Source: JAIRNF01 sp031551125
Lineage (GTDB): Bacteria; Bacteroidota; Bacteroidia; Bacteroidales; UBA932
Length of the DNA: 64,000 nucleotides
Reading direction: 5' to 3'
NCBI GenBank assembly: GCA_031551125.1
Contig: JAVBOB010000002.1
Location: 1 to 64,000 of the forward strand
The position numbers and the translations under genes are program-made. Under the pieces are notes generated by a model. It saw only the letters and a list, made by a program, of their open reading frames with translations, did not search any database and was not told the DNA's origin. Below are positions 34,873 through 43,871 of this stretch, in pieces (the first letter of the stretch is position 1; each line of letters opens with the position of its first letter).

Positions 34873-36018
34873 TTAGAATCCTATCAAATATCCGGCAAAT
34901 CCGGCGATAAGCCCAAGTAGCAGCTTTAGTACCTTAACCCATACAAAACCTAGCTTTGATTCGGCCAACAAGGGTAATCCTGCGTGTCCTTCCTGTACAA
35001 TGGAGTTAGCCAATAGTATGCTAAACGGAATATTTCCGCTGGCAAAAAGAGTGATAAATATCATGTGAGGCCCCGACTCGGGTATAAGCCCAATAAGCAA
35101 GGCCAGTAAAAGCATGTAATGGGGGTTATCCGAAACCCAATCTTGTATATCTACGTTACGCATCAGCAAGAAAATGATAAGTAACGCTCCCAACGTCCAA
35201 AGAAAGATTTTGAGAAAATGCTTTTTAATTACATGCCCCCAAAGATGCTCTGACAAAAAATGCTCATTCACCTTTGCTATTATGAAAAGGGCTATAAGCG
35301 CAACGCCAACAAACAGCAGGTTTAGCCAGCGCTCGTTAAATAAGAAACCCATATCGTGCACATGGTGCTCATATTCGTGATGAGCATGCTGTTCACACAC
35401 ATGAGTACACTGCTCGCCATGTGCGGCTAAGGCAGTTACTTCATGTTCATGTGAGTGGTCAAGTAAGCCGCTTACCAAGCCAAAAATAAAAAGCAATATA
35501 CCAACAATCAGTATAGCTCGTTGAAAAGAGAGGTGGCTAAGGTTATATCGCCAGCTACCATTAGAGGAGCCATGACAATGCGCATCTTCATGGTGTATGG
35601 CAAAGTGCCCCGGAACAAAAGGAGCAGGAAATTTTTTGACAAAAAAGTTAACCGTTAGTCCAACCAGTATGGCAAAAGCAAAAAGAATAAGATTGAGTAT
35701 CAGTGCTGTTTCCGGAATAGCTGCATACATTACAAACGCTTCATCTCCTGTTACCGTAATCATGGCGGCAACCAATGCCCCCAAGTTAAGTATGCGATGA
35801 GTAAACAACGATACGATAGCAAAACCACCAATACATCCGGGTACCATCCCAACGAGCGCGGCAAACACAACTTGTCCGAAAGTTGTGTTTTCCAGCCTCT
35901 TCAACCGTTTTCCGTGCGATGCTACGTTTACATATTCAATCACCATCATCATTACCATAACCAAACCGGTAATGAGAAGTGTATTGCGTACTATATCAAT
36001 AAGGGTTACAACAAGCAT
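34873..36018 (-). CDS. Putative 10-TM heavy-metal exporter (ArsP_2 family)
   Basis: A 381-residue membrane protein of about ten helices. It resembles the putative manganese/arsenic transporter family called ArsP_2: EYVNVASHGKRLKRLENTTFGQVVFAALVGMVPGC near the N-terminus and NIPFSILLANSIVQEGHAGLPLLAES near the end. The loop between helices (about residues 140-225) is histidine-rich: IHHEDAHCHG, then LDHSHEHEVT, and later EQHAHHEYEHHVHD with two Cys. Such loops often bind Zn, Mn or Ni. The metal is unknown. It is monocistronic on the minus strand. Confidence 0.75.
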   Translation of the reverse strand: MLVVTLIDIVRNTLLITGLVMVMMMVIEYVNVASHGKRLKRLENTTFGQVVFAALVGMVPGCIGGFAIVSLFTHRILNLGALVAAMITVTGDEAFVMYAAIPETALILNLILFAFAILVGLTVNFFVKKFPAPFVPGHFAIHHEDAHCHGSSNGSWRYNLSHLSFQRAILIVGILLFIFGLVSGLLDHSHEHEVTALAAHGEQCTHVCEQHAHHEYEHHVHDMGFLFNERWLNLLFVGVALIALFIIAKVNEHFLSEHLWGHVIKKHFLKIFLWTLGALLIIFLLMRNVDIQDWVSDNPHYMLLLALLIGLIPESGPHMIFITLFASGNIPFSILLANSIVQEGHAGLPLLAESKLGFVWVKVLKLLLGLIAGFAGYLIGF

Positions 36019-36369
36019 ATAGTATACATTAGAACTAACGTTATGCTAGCAATCAAGCTGCTTTTCATTGTTTGATTGTAAAGAATTCGTCAACAATTTG
36101 ATAACATGAAACAAAAATGTCCATATACAAAATATGATTGAATATTATACCTAACAAACATGAATTGAAGCCCTAACGGGCTACACAATATTTGCAAGAT
36201 ATTGTAACTATTGATATTGTTTCCCTACAGGAAATTTCATTTAGACCATAGGCTTATATATCAATAGAAGTGTATTTATCGTATAAACGTTAGAGTTGTC
36301 CGTAGGATATTAACTAGTTTTTCACCCGAAAATCATTAAAAATACAATAGTAGAGCGAGGGAAATATAG
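36019..36369. other. Gap with small palindromes, no gene seen
   Basis: About 350 bp of AT-rich DNA. It contains AGCCCTAACGGGCT (36169-36182), ACAATAT/ATATTGT (36185-36205) and TTTCCCTACAGGAAA. No ORF with a credible start or family match was found, and no tRNA-like fold was recognised. It probably holds the upstream region of the exporter plus REP-like elements. Confidence 0.6.
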
Positions 36370-36402
36370 AAAAAAGACGAGCATTTAGAACTCGTCTTTT
36401 TT
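36370..36402. terminator. Terminator downstream of the lipoprotein gene
   Basis: AAAAAAGACGAG (36370-36381) and CTCGTCTTTTTT (36391-36402) are perfect 12-bp arms around a 9-base loop. It lies 20 bp beyond the stop of the minus-strand lipoprotein gene. Confidence 0.85.
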
Positions 36403-36421
36403 TCGAATGTTTTTTCAAAGA

Positions 36422-37534
36422 TTACTTAAGCAGCTCAGCAAGCTTCTTGTCTAAATCTTCACCACGTAAATCCTTTGCAATAATAATCCCGTCCTTATCC
36501 AATAGTATAGTGTGAGGAATGCCATTTAATGCATACGCCTTAACAGCTTCGCTATTCCAAAATTTCACATCAGACATTTGAGGCCAAGTCATTTTCAAAT
36601 CGGCAATACCCTTAACCCAAGCATCATGCTCTCTATCCAAAGAAACGCCTACTATTTCGAAACCTTTCTTTTTATACTTATCGTAAGCCTTAACTACGTT
36701 AGGCATTTCTTGGCGGCAAGGGCCACACCATGAAGCCCAAAAATCAATAAGCACATATTTACCCTTGCCGGCATGGTCAGAAAGAGCTATTTCTTTACCA
36801 TCAGGGCCGGGCATACGTAAATCAATAAAAGGTTTGCCAACAGCAACATTTTCAATGGCAGCAATACGAGCAGTCATATCCTGAATGGCCTGTGTCTTCA
36901 TTGCGGTAGAGTCTGCACTAGCAATAATAGCCTTCAAATCTTCAACAGGAAGGCTTAATAAACTTTGAAGCTGGCTCTGACCTGCAACGTTATTAATGTT
37001 AGCCTTTACGAAAGCTGTTGTTAACTCTTGGCCTTCTGTCATTAGCTTATCACTCTCAGCAGTTAGCGAGTCTAACAGCTCAGGAGTCATGGTGTTAGCT
37101 TGACTTCTTGCTTGATATAGACCTCTTAGCTCACCTTGCTTTTTTGCAATTGCCCTTGATTTATCTTTATATTCTTGAAAAGCATCATTAAGTGGTGATC
37201 CGGTTACCTTATTCCCCAAAGAGTCACTTGTTACTAATAGCTTGGCATTTTCAGCCACAAACCAAATGAGATTTGGTGCTTGAGCTTCTCCTTTGTCAAT
37301 TTTAATTACATACATTTCCGGTTGGCTAACGCTACCCTTGAACTCATAAGCGCCTTTTGTTACAACAGCGGTATCAAAAGCCACCATATCGTTATTTTCA
37401 ATTTTGCTCAATAAAACCTGCTTTCCTTCCAGCTCAGGTTGAGCAACCTTACCTGTAATGGTATAGGAAGGAGTGCCACCGCCGCATGAGTACAGCACCA
37501 GCGCCGCAACAGCGGCTGTTAATAGTTTTTTCAT
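36422..37534 (-). CDS. Thioredoxin-like lipoprotein with DUF4369 domain
   Basis: A 370-residue lipoprotein. The signal peptide ends in LVLYSC with the lipidated Cys17. Residues about 23-115 resemble DUF4369 (beta-rich, SYTITGKVAQPELEGKQVLL). After a helical linker, a thioredoxin/AhpC-TSA domain (about 232-370) carries the active-site motif WCGPC (269-273) and the cis-Pro loop GIPHTILLD. It probably acts as a periplasmic disulfide reductase or in cytochrome c maturation, as ResA/TlpA do. Such proteins are numerous in Bacteroidetes; the substrate is unknown. It has its own terminator. Confidence 0.88.
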   Translation of the reverse strand: MKKLLTAAVAALVLYSCGGGTPSYTITGKVAQPELEGKQVLLSKIENNDMVAFDTAVVTKGAYEFKGSVSQPEMYVIKIDKGEAQAPNLIWFVAENAKLLVTSDSLGNKVTGSPLNDAFQEYKDKSRAIAKKQGELRGLYQARSQANTMTPELLDSLTAESDKLMTEGQELTTAFVKANINNVAGQSQLQSLLSLPVEDLKAIIASADSTAMKTQAIQDMTARIAAIENVAVGKPFIDLRMPGPDGKEIALSDHAGKGKYVLIDFWASWCGPCRQEMPNVVKAYDKYKKKGFEIVGVSLDREHDAWVKGIADLKMTWPQMSDVKFWNSEAVKAYALNGIPHTILLDKDGIIIAKDLRGEDLDKKLAELLK

Positions 37535-37569
37535 CTGTCTTGTTTTTTAAAGTTTACGTGGGTTGACTA

Positions 37570-38661
37570 TTATTTTTTCAGATACAGGTTCAACAGCTGT
37601 TTTGCAGCGACAAACGAGCTCATCTTATCATTTAGTACCTGCTCTTCTATTTCCTGTATGCTTGCTTCTACCTCTGAGTTGCTGTAAAAATTATCCATCA
37701 AACTCTCATTAATTGACTCATACATCCAATATTTAGATTGTTGTCGCCTATGAGACTCGAAGTAACCATTTGCCTTTGTTGAACTTACAAAACTACATAT
37801 ATTTTTCCAAATATCATCTAAGCCCTTTTTTTCTACCGCCGAACAGGTTAACGCTATCGGCTTCCAACCCGATTCGGTAGGCGGAAAAAGCTGCATTGCG
37901 CTTTGGTACTCTCCCCTAGCCTGCATGGCGCGTGCTACATTTCCTCCATCGGCCTTATTAATGGCAAGCAGGTCGGCCATTTCCATAATACCCCGCTTAA
38001 TGCCCTGAAGCTCGTCTCCGGCTCCGGCCAGCATAAGTAGTAGGAAAAAATCGACCATTGAATGCACTGCCGTTTCCGACTGCCCAACACCAACCGTCTC
38101 GATAATGATGGTGTCAAATCCGGCAGCCTCACATAGTATAACAGATTCACGGGTTTTACGTGCTACGCCTCCCAGTGAACCGGCAGAAGGGCTGGGGCGA
38201 ATAAACGCATTGGGGTCATTACAAAGCGTTTCCATGCGCGTTTTATCACCCAAAATGCTTCCTTTTGAACGGGTACTGCTAGGGTCAATAGCCAGTACGG
38301 CCAATTTATGTCCCTCAGAGGTTAGAAGTTTACCAAACGATTCTATAAACGTACTTTTTCCTGCTCCGGGAACACCTGTTATACCAATTCGTACAGCATT
38401 TCCGCTATACGGTAAACACCGTTCTATAATTTCTTGGCCTACTACATGGTGTTCCGGCAGATGGCTTTCAACCAACGTAATAGCTTTACTGAGCACAGCA
38501 ATATTGCCTGCAAGTATGCCCTCAACAAACTGGTCGATGCTAAGAGGTTCAAGTTTAACCCTCTTTAAACGAGCAATAGCATTCGGGTTCACGATAGGCG
38601 GCTGTTCAATTCCGCTATTTACCGTTAACGCGCTTTTATCTAGAGAAAGAGAGTCAGACAT
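37570..38661 (-). CDS. meaB: Methylmalonyl-CoA mutase-associated GTPase MeaB
   Basis: A 363-residue G3E-family GTPase (also called ArgK) that protects and assists loading of the adenosylcobalamin cofactor of methylmalonyl-CoA mutase. The P-loop is GVPGAGKST at about 96-104, followed by VLAIDPSSTRSKGSILGDKTRM and the ETVGVGQSE switch motif. NKADGGN is the guanine-specificity motif. The mutase subunit genes are not in this window. The gene follows the DUF1573 gene by only 14 bp and may be co-transcribed with it. Confidence 0.94.
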   Translation of the reverse strand: MSDSLSLDKSALTVNSGIEQPPIVNPNAIARLKRVKLEPLSIDQFVEGILAGNIAVLSKAITLVESHLPEHHVVGQEIIERCLPYSGNAVRIGITGVPGAGKSTFIESFGKLLTSEGHKLAVLAIDPSSTRSKGSILGDKTRMETLCNDPNAFIRPSPSAGSLGGVARKTRESVILCEAAGFDTIIIETVGVGQSETAVHSMVDFFLLLMLAGAGDELQGIKRGIMEMADLLAINKADGGNVARAMQARGEYQSAMQLFPPTESGWKPIALTCSAVEKKGLDDIWKNICSFVSSTKANGYFESHRRQQSKYWMYESINESLMDNFYSNSEVEASIQEIEEQVLNDKMSSFVAAKQLLNLYLKK

Positions 38662-38675
38662 GCTTTTTATATGTT

Positions 38676-39755
38676 CTACTTTAGTATTGACCCGCTTACC
38701 AAAAGACTTAGCTGAGGAACTCGGGGGCTATTGCTGAATACGGATATGGAATACGCTACAATACCCGATTGGTCTTTCGTTGCAATGCTAATATTTATAT
38801 CGGCGCTTTCGCCCGGTTTAACCACGTTCTTTGAAGATGTCCCTTTTACACTTGCTGATTCTGTTGCTATTTTACGAATTTGCAAATCGCTTTTACCTGT
38901 ATTAGTAAATGAAAAGCTGTAGGTTATAACTGCTCCTTGTGTTACATTGGCAAAGTTATAGCTGGTTGTCTTAAACTGTGGATAAGGGGCATTATCCATT
39001 TCGGCGGGGCTTAGCTTTGAAAAATCTTCCATTATAGTTGCAGCTACATCAAGGTTTCCGTTGGTAATTTTTTTCCCGCTAGTAACCTTAAACGCCAGCT
39101 TATCTGTTACAGAGCCCCAATCATTCTTTGCTGAAGCCTGATATGTACAAGTAATGGTTGCCTTTTGTTTGGCAGCAATGGTAGAAGGCTCAACCTTTAC
39201 GCTAAGGTGAGCAGGAAGCTTTCCAAACGAAACAGTAGCAGGCGATGTACCGCTATTATAAACTTCTATAGCTTCTGTTTTCGTTTCCGTATTGATAAGG
39301 CGTGCAAATGCAATTGTTGATGACTGCAAACGCAGGCTTCCTACCACCACCGGATACTTCTCCTCTACTGTTGGTATTTTCTGCACAACTTCACCCTTTA
39401 TCCGCAGTAGTACTGATGTTGGGTTCCCATTGGAAATAACGGTTAAAGACTTATCAAAGGGACCAGGCCGACCAAGCGGATTGTAGGTTGCTGTTATGGT
39501 TCCGGTTTTTCCGGGCAATATTGGCTCTTTTGTCCACGACGGAGTAGTACAGCCACAGGAGGGTGTAACGCTACTCAGAATAATAGGCTGGTTACCTTTA
39601 TTGCTAAACGTAAATGTATAGCTGACATCTCCATCTTTTTCCAAGATGGTGCCAAAGTCATGTATTGGATCGTTAAATTCAATTTTTCCTTGAGCTGCAA
39701 GGGTTGTACCCGCCAGCATTAGTAGGACGCATAGCTGCAAAACTTTATGCTTCAT
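38676..39755 (-). CDS. DUF1573 secreted protein
   Basis: A 359-residue exported protein. The signal peptide (MKHKVLQLCVLLMLAGTTLAAQ) is followed by the DUF1573 motif FNDPIHDFGTILEKDGDVSYTFTFSN and SSVTPSCGCTTPSWTKEPILPG. A second immunoglobulin-like domain repeats the pattern near residues 265-355 (YNFANVTQGAVITYSFSFTNTG). These Bacteroidetes proteins are thought to be periplasmic or surface-attached; function is unknown. A minus-strand -7 box (TACTTTTG) at 39803-39810 may drive it and meaB. Confidence 0.86.
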   Translation of the reverse strand: MKHKVLQLCVLLMLAGTTLAAQGKIEFNDPIHDFGTILEKDGDVSYTFTFSNKGNQPIILSSVTPSCGCTTPSWTKEPILPGKTGTITATYNPLGRPGPFDKSLTVISNGNPTSVLLRIKGEVVQKIPTVEEKYPVVVGSLRLQSSTIAFARLINTETKTEAIEVYNSGTSPATVSFGKLPAHLSVKVEPSTIAAKQKATITCTYQASAKNDWGSVTDKLAFKVTSGKKITNGNLDVAATIMEDFSKLSPAEMDNAPYPQFKTTSYNFANVTQGAVITYSFSFTNTGKSDLQIRKIATESASVKGTSSKNVVKPGESADINISIATKDQSGIVAYSISVFSNSPRVPQLSLLVSGSILK

Positions 39756-39802
39756 AGTAATTTAGTTGCATGGAAGCCGAATGCTACCACAGATTTGTGG
39801 TA

Positions 39803-39810
39803 CAAAAGTA
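39803..39810 (-). promoter_or_regulatory. Possible -7 element for DUF1573-meaB
   Basis: The minus strand reads TACTTTTG, a match to TAnnTTTG, about 48 bp upstream of the start. A -33 element at the usual spacing is not clear. Confidence 0.4.
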
Positions 39811-39933
39811 GTAAAAAAAGCAACCAACTCCATCTTGTATTACAACCTCTGTAGCCTCAAAAGGTTGGCTATTTAACACTATTTATCGTAAGCATGCCTC
39901 TTTCAGATGAATAAAAGCAACATAACCCTGCAA

Positions 39934-39964
39934 TTTGCAAAATAAAAATTTATACCTACTTTTG
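39934..39964 (+). promoter_or_regulatory. Promoter for the ferredoxin gene
   Basis: TTTG (39934-39937) and TACTTTTG (39957-39964), 19 bp apart, form an exact match to the Bacteroidetes promoter consensus. It lies 28 bp before the ATG. Confidence 0.85.
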
Positions 39965-39991
39965 TCCCGTACAAATTTAAAACGTAACAAC

Positions 39992-40159
39992 ATGGCTCAC
40001 AAAATTAGCGATGATTGCACTGCTTGCGGAACGTGCATCAACGAATGTCCGGTTGAAGCAATCTCTCCCGGTGACATCTACAAAATTGATCCGGAAGTTT
40101 GCACTGATTGCGGTACTTGCGCAGATGTATGCCCCGTATCAGCTATCAGCCCCGCATAA
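39992..40159 (+). CDS. 2[4Fe-4S] ferredoxin
   Basis: A 55-residue clostridial-type ferredoxin carrying two CxxCxxCxxxCP motifs, CTACGTCINECP and CTDCGTCADVCP. Each motif binds a 4Fe-4S cluster, giving a low-potential electron carrier. The frame is open from 39935, but the ATG at 39992 (MAHKISDDCTACG) follows the promoter and gives the classical size. It stands alone between a promoter and a terminator. It may serve anaerobic oxidoreductases such as pyruvate:ferredoxin oxidoreductase; no such gene is nearby. Confidence 0.96.
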   Translation: MAHKISDDCTACGTCINECPVEAISPGDIYKIDPEVCTDCGTCADVCPVSAISPA

Positions 40160-40173
40160 GCAATTGGCCGTAC

Positions 40174-40208
40174 AAAAAAATACCCACCTAAACGGTGGGT
40201 ATTTTTTT
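40174..40208. terminator. Terminator after ferredoxin
   Basis: AAAAAAATACCCACC (40174-40188) and GGTGGGTATTTTTTT (40194-40208) form perfect arms with a 5-base loop, so it works in both directions. Confidence 0.92.
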
Positions 40209-40228
40209 TACGCTCTAGCTGAGCCATT

Positions 40229-41503
40229 CTACCATGCCATATTAGCCCTTTTGTTGGGAGTTAAATGAATTTCCTTATCCAGCAGGTTGATGGTAAAGTT
40301 ATAGCGAGAAATCAGCTTGATACCAATAGAACCGTCCGCTCCGGGATCCCATCCGGGAGTTGCAGCAGATGCCTGAAGTGTAACAGGCATATTCTTTGCA
40401 TGAATATGGCTTAATCTAAAATCTTCACACTTTCCATGAAAAACCACAGATGTATGACCCAAGCTGGTTGTTGAACCTTGTGATTCGGGCTTAAATCCGC
40501 TAACCAGTAGGCGATTCTTTCTTACAAACGGATTAAATGCTATAAGGTTATAGGCTGCTCCTGTATCAAAAGCAAAGTTACCATCAACATATCCCTTACC
40601 CACTAAGTCTAACGAGGCTGGAAGTAGGGCTATGCCAGCCGGAACACGAATGGGCAACGTTTCCCCTTCCTTTTCGTAGTCATACTGTCCAAAATCGTAA
40701 AGCAAAAGTGCTTTTTGATCAAAGTCAACCTTTGTAATAAACGATTTGGCTAAACCTAAGCCTATTATTCCGTCGATACCTTTTCTCATTTTCTCAAAAA
40801 TGGCAATGTTTTGATCAGCTAGCTTTAACGTATCCAACCACACCGTATTGCCTGTTGAAACAACAATCTTCATGTTTCCACCAACTACAGATGTTGATTG
40901 CGTGCGACCTTCTTTCAAACCAAGTGAGTCAGCCAAAGACTTAGATATTGCCATGCCGTCTGCCCCGCTATCAAACAAAAAGCGTAGTGTGCGAGTGTTG
41001 TCGTTTATCTTCAAATCCACAATAATAGAACCCTCTTCCTGAACTTCAATGGGCAACTTCGCTCTCAGGCGAGACTCACGATTACGAAATCTTCCAAACA
41101 TTTGGTCAATATAATCTACATACAAAATCTTGCCTTCCGAATCACAAGCAACGTATGACTTTATTGGCTCCTTTCCCTTTTCTTTAATCAGAACATCAAC
41201 TTTGTACTTTTTTGAACTAATGGGAGCAACTTTATCTTTGGCGAGCCTCACAAATTCAAACTCATCGCTACGACCAAAAACAAGGGTTAACAACTGTCCT
41301 GAGGCCGGCCAAGTTGTTGTACTTACAGAAAAATCATCAGATACAAAGCCCTTTAGCAAAGAGGTATCCTTTTGTTGGATAGCCTTTTCAAACCCGGCGA
41401 TATTTTTCTTTATTTCCGGCATTAACGCTTGCTGTCCTGAAGCAAAGAACGGAACACAGAACAACACTACTAGAAAGAATACTTGTTTAATTTTCATTGT
41501 CAT
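40229..41503 (-). CDS. Secreted pepsin/retropepsin-like aspartic protease
   Basis: 424 residues. A signal peptide (about 1-24) is followed by a roughly 130-residue N-terminal domain and then two retropepsin-type lobes. Each lobe has an active-site motif: DSGAD at 178-182 and DTGAA at 313-317. GIIGLGL (245-251) is the hydrophobic-glycine turn of the first lobe. This single-chain two-lobe arrangement would make a complete active site, instead of the dimer used by retropepsins. No protease activity is proven. It lies downstream of the hyf genes but is separated by about 150 bp. Confidence 0.82.
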   Translation of the reverse strand: MTMKIKQVFFLVVLFCVPFFASGQQALMPEIKKNIAGFEKAIQQKDTSLLKGFVSDDFSVSTTTWPASGQLLTLVFGRSDEFEFVRLAKDKVAPISSKKYKVDVLIKEKGKEPIKSYVACDSEGKILYVDYIDQMFGRFRNRESRLRAKLPIEVQEEGSIIVDLKINDNTRTLRFLFDSGADGMAISKSLADSLGLKEGRTQSTSVVGGNMKIVVSTGNTVWLDTLKLADQNIAIFEKMRKGIDGIIGLGLAKSFITKVDFDQKALLLYDFGQYDYEKEGETLPIRVPAGIALLPASLDLVGKGYVDGNFAFDTGAAYNLIAFNPFVRKNRLLVSGFKPESQGSTTSLGHTSVVFHGKCEDFRLSHIHAKNMPVTLQASAATPGWDPGADGSIGIKLISRYNFTINLLDKEIHLTPNKRANMAW

Positions 41504-41654
41504 TTATATTTAAAAGTATCAGTAATAACGCTTAATCGGTATTTTAGATACCCATCCGATGGGTACAAAAAACTTGCCAAGTTAAAATATTCGGCTATTC
41601 GGTTAGGTCTGCACTCAAGCCAAAGGCTTTAAATTCTAAGTTAGGTATTCCAAC

Positions 41655-43082
41655 CTACATATTGGTAGGTAAATAAGAAACAATTTCTCGAATCATTTCC
41701 ATCAACCAGTCCGGCTGATAAATACAAAAGAAAAATGCGGTGACTAGTAACCCCAGCTGAACAACTGCCAGCATTGGTTTAACAGCGGCTGAATTTATAT
41801 CACGTATGGCAGTTGATGGATGATAGCATATAAATAGTATGCGTGAGCATAGCGAATAAATAATAACACAAAGCAAAGCAGCTACCGCTACAAAGTAAAC
41901 CCAGCGATTTGCTTCTGCAAGAGCAGTAAAGGTCATTAGCTCGGAAATAAACAGGCTTGATGGCGGGACAGCAATAAGGCCAACTAGCGCCAGAATTAGC
42001 ACTATAGAGCCCAAAGGATTAATCTTTGCATAGTTTCCCATTTTAAAAATACCATAGGTATTGTATATGCGCCCCACTTGTGAAAGCTGATAAAAAGCCG
42101 ATGATTTAATTAACCCATGCATCAACGCATGGAAAATAGCAGCAACGTAGGCAATGCCACCTGTACCTAAAGCAATGGCAATAATTCCCATATTCTCAAC
42201 CGTTGAATAGGCGAAAAAACGTTTTGCATTTTTTGTTCTACGCATGTATATGGCGGCAACCACCAGTGACAGGATGCCTGCGATGAGCAATACCCCCTTA
42301 GCCCATTCAAATACATCTGAAGTGGCCAGTATGCGGTATATTCTAAATATAGAAACAAAACCAAGGTTGACTAATGCTGTTGAAAAGAAAGCGCTCATCG
42401 GCGTGGGTGCTGCATGGTTTGCATCAATACCAATGGTGTACATGGGAAACAGCTCCATTTTGGTGCTATACCCCACCACTATAAACAGAAATGCAAGCTT
42501 AAGGTATAGGGGATTGGCCGTACCAACAGCACGGGCAAGGCTTTCATAAGACATATTCAGCTCATGCCCGCCTTTCAGCATAACGCTTAAAAATAGTATT
42601 CCCAAATAGGCAACAGCTATACCGGTTGAACAAACAAACACATACTTCCACGTAGCTTCCAATGCTCTGGGCGTACGGCGGTGGTATATCAGCCAAGCAG
42701 CGGCCAACGTTGTTGTTTCAATCAGCACCCATGAAACGGTAACATTGTTGGCAAAGTATGCGCCCGTAATAGCGGCGGATAACAGTACAAACCCCATGTG
42801 ATACAGCTTGAATTCGCGTAACTTTTCCTTATCAAGATAGCTGTTGCTGTGGTACAACGTAATAGGAGCAAGTATTGCCAAAAGACCAAAGAATAAGGTA
42901 CCTAGAGAATCGTAAGTGAAAAATTGCAGCTCTGTTACATTCCGATTTAATGCAACATATATGGCAAACACCAGCTGCAATACAAAAAATCCGGCGGTTA
43001 CAGCAGCTGTACGCTTTCTGTTCTTTTGAATAAACAGAAGCGGCAGACAAGCTAACGCAGCTATGAAGTAAAGTAAAATCAT
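41655..43082 (-). CDS. HyfF-like antiporter-type membrane subunit
   Basis: A 475-residue membrane protein with about 14 helices of the complex-I NuoL/M/N (proton_antipo) family. Its length and segments such as KMELFPMYTIGIDANHAAPTPMSAFFS and FFAYSTVENMGIIAIALG best match HyfF/HycC-type subunits of energy-converting hydrogenases. It is the last gene of a four-gene minus-strand operon and starts 1 bp after the HyfE-like gene. In complete systems the next genes would be the large (HyfG) and small (HyfI) hydrogenase-like subunits; here a protease gene follows instead. Confidence 0.85.
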   Translation of the reverse strand: MILLYFIAALACLPLLFIQKNRKRTAAVTAGFFVLQLVFAIYVALNRNVTELQFFTYDSLGTLFFGLLAILAPITLYHSNSYLDKEKLREFKLYHMGFVLLSAAITGAYFANNVTVSWVLIETTTLAAAWLIYHRRTPRALEATWKYVFVCSTGIAVAYLGILFLSVMLKGGHELNMSYESLARAVGTANPLYLKLAFLFIVVGYSTKMELFPMYTIGIDANHAAPTPMSAFFSTALVNLGFVSIFRIYRILATSDVFEWAKGVLLIAGILSLVVAAIYMRRTKNAKRFFAYSTVENMGIIAIALGTGGIAYVAAIFHALMHGLIKSSAFYQLSQVGRIYNTYGIFKMGNYAKINPLGSIVLILALVGLIAVPPSSLFISELMTFTALAEANRWVYFVAVAALLCVIIYSLCSRILFICYHPSTAIRDINSAAVKPMLAVVQLGLLVTAFFFCIYQPDWLMEMIREIVSYLPTNM

Positions 43083-43083
43083 A

Positions 43084-43713
43084 TTAATCTTTCAACGTTG
43101 TTAGCATATCCGTTTCCAAGCTGTGCATACGGCCTTCTATCTTTGTCATAAAAACGCCGAGAATAAGTACGCTGATAAAAATATCAAGTAAAATAGCCGT
43201 ATTAATCAGCATAGGCATTTCTGCTCCGGCAGCAATGGAGAAAAGGAACACCGCATTTTCTACCACCAAAAAGCCTACCATGTGAGAAAAAATGCGCTTA
43301 TGTGTAATGATAAGCAACATGCCCGACAGCATTGCAAATACCGATATGGACAGGAAGAAGCTATCAATGCGTGAATCCTTCAATACTGACGTTAGCGCTA
43401 TGCTAACCAGCATTGCCACAATAACCAAAAAAATAGAATAAAAAGTAGGCAACGCTCCACTATGAACGCGTGAAGTATGTGTCTTCTTAATTATACGATT
43501 TAGCAACCAGGGAACCACCACCGTTTTAAATACAATGGTTTCTACAATGATAAATATTAAGTTCAGCGTATTAATCTCCTTCAACAAAGAAAACGATATG
43601 CCAAACAGTAGCAAGCCCTGAAAACCAACCAGCATAGCATAAGTTTTAAACCGTTCAGTAATCGAAAAGAATACCAACGAAACGGCAAACAACAGTATTA
43701 GTAAGGCTATCAT
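43084..43713 (-). CDS. HyfE-like membrane subunit
   Basis: A 209-residue protein with about six helices, in the NuoK-containing HyfE class (hydrogenase-4 component E). Such proteins have an N-terminal domain plus a NuoK-like part; the segment MLSGMLLIITHKRIFSHMVGFLVVENAVFLFS carries the conserved Glu of the NuoK helix. It lies 1 bp upstream of the HyfF-like gene. A 158-bp gap with a heptad repeat separates it from the HyfC-like gene, larger than the other gaps in the cluster. Confidence 0.82.
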   Translation of the reverse strand: MIALLILLFAVSLVFFSITERFKTYAMLVGFQGLLLFGISFSLLKEINTLNLIFIIVETIVFKTVVVPWLLNRIIKKTHTSRVHSGALPTFYSIFLVIVAMLVSIALTSVLKDSRIDSFFLSISVFAMLSGMLLIITHKRIFSHMVGFLVVENAVFLFSIAAGAEMPMLINTAILLDIFISVLILGVFMTKIEGRMHSLETDMLTTLKD

Positions 43714-43715
43714 TT

Positions 43716-43753
43716 GGTTTACGGTTTACTAGTTTACGGTTTACAATTAACAA
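43716..43753. repeat. GTTTACN heptad repeat in the hyf operon
   Basis: GTTTACG, GTTTACT, GTTTACG and GTTTACA units lie directly upstream of the HyfE-like start. It is part of the same family as the 19.2 and 20.4 kb elements. The fold-back half is not obvious here. Confidence 0.6.
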
Positions 43754-43871
43754 GTTTAAAAGTTGGGATTTAAAGGTTAGTAAGATACCCTCATACCTCT
43801 CCCATAAATTCTCAAATTCTTTAACTCCTTTAACTTCTTATTTCTGACTTCTGTCTCCTGCCTTCTATCTT

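Noticed and set aside
36019..36369. Possible tRNA or riboswitch in the gap before the lipoprotein gene
   Set aside because: Small palindromes are present, but none forms a cloverleaf or a known aptamer core. I treat them as REP-like repeats.
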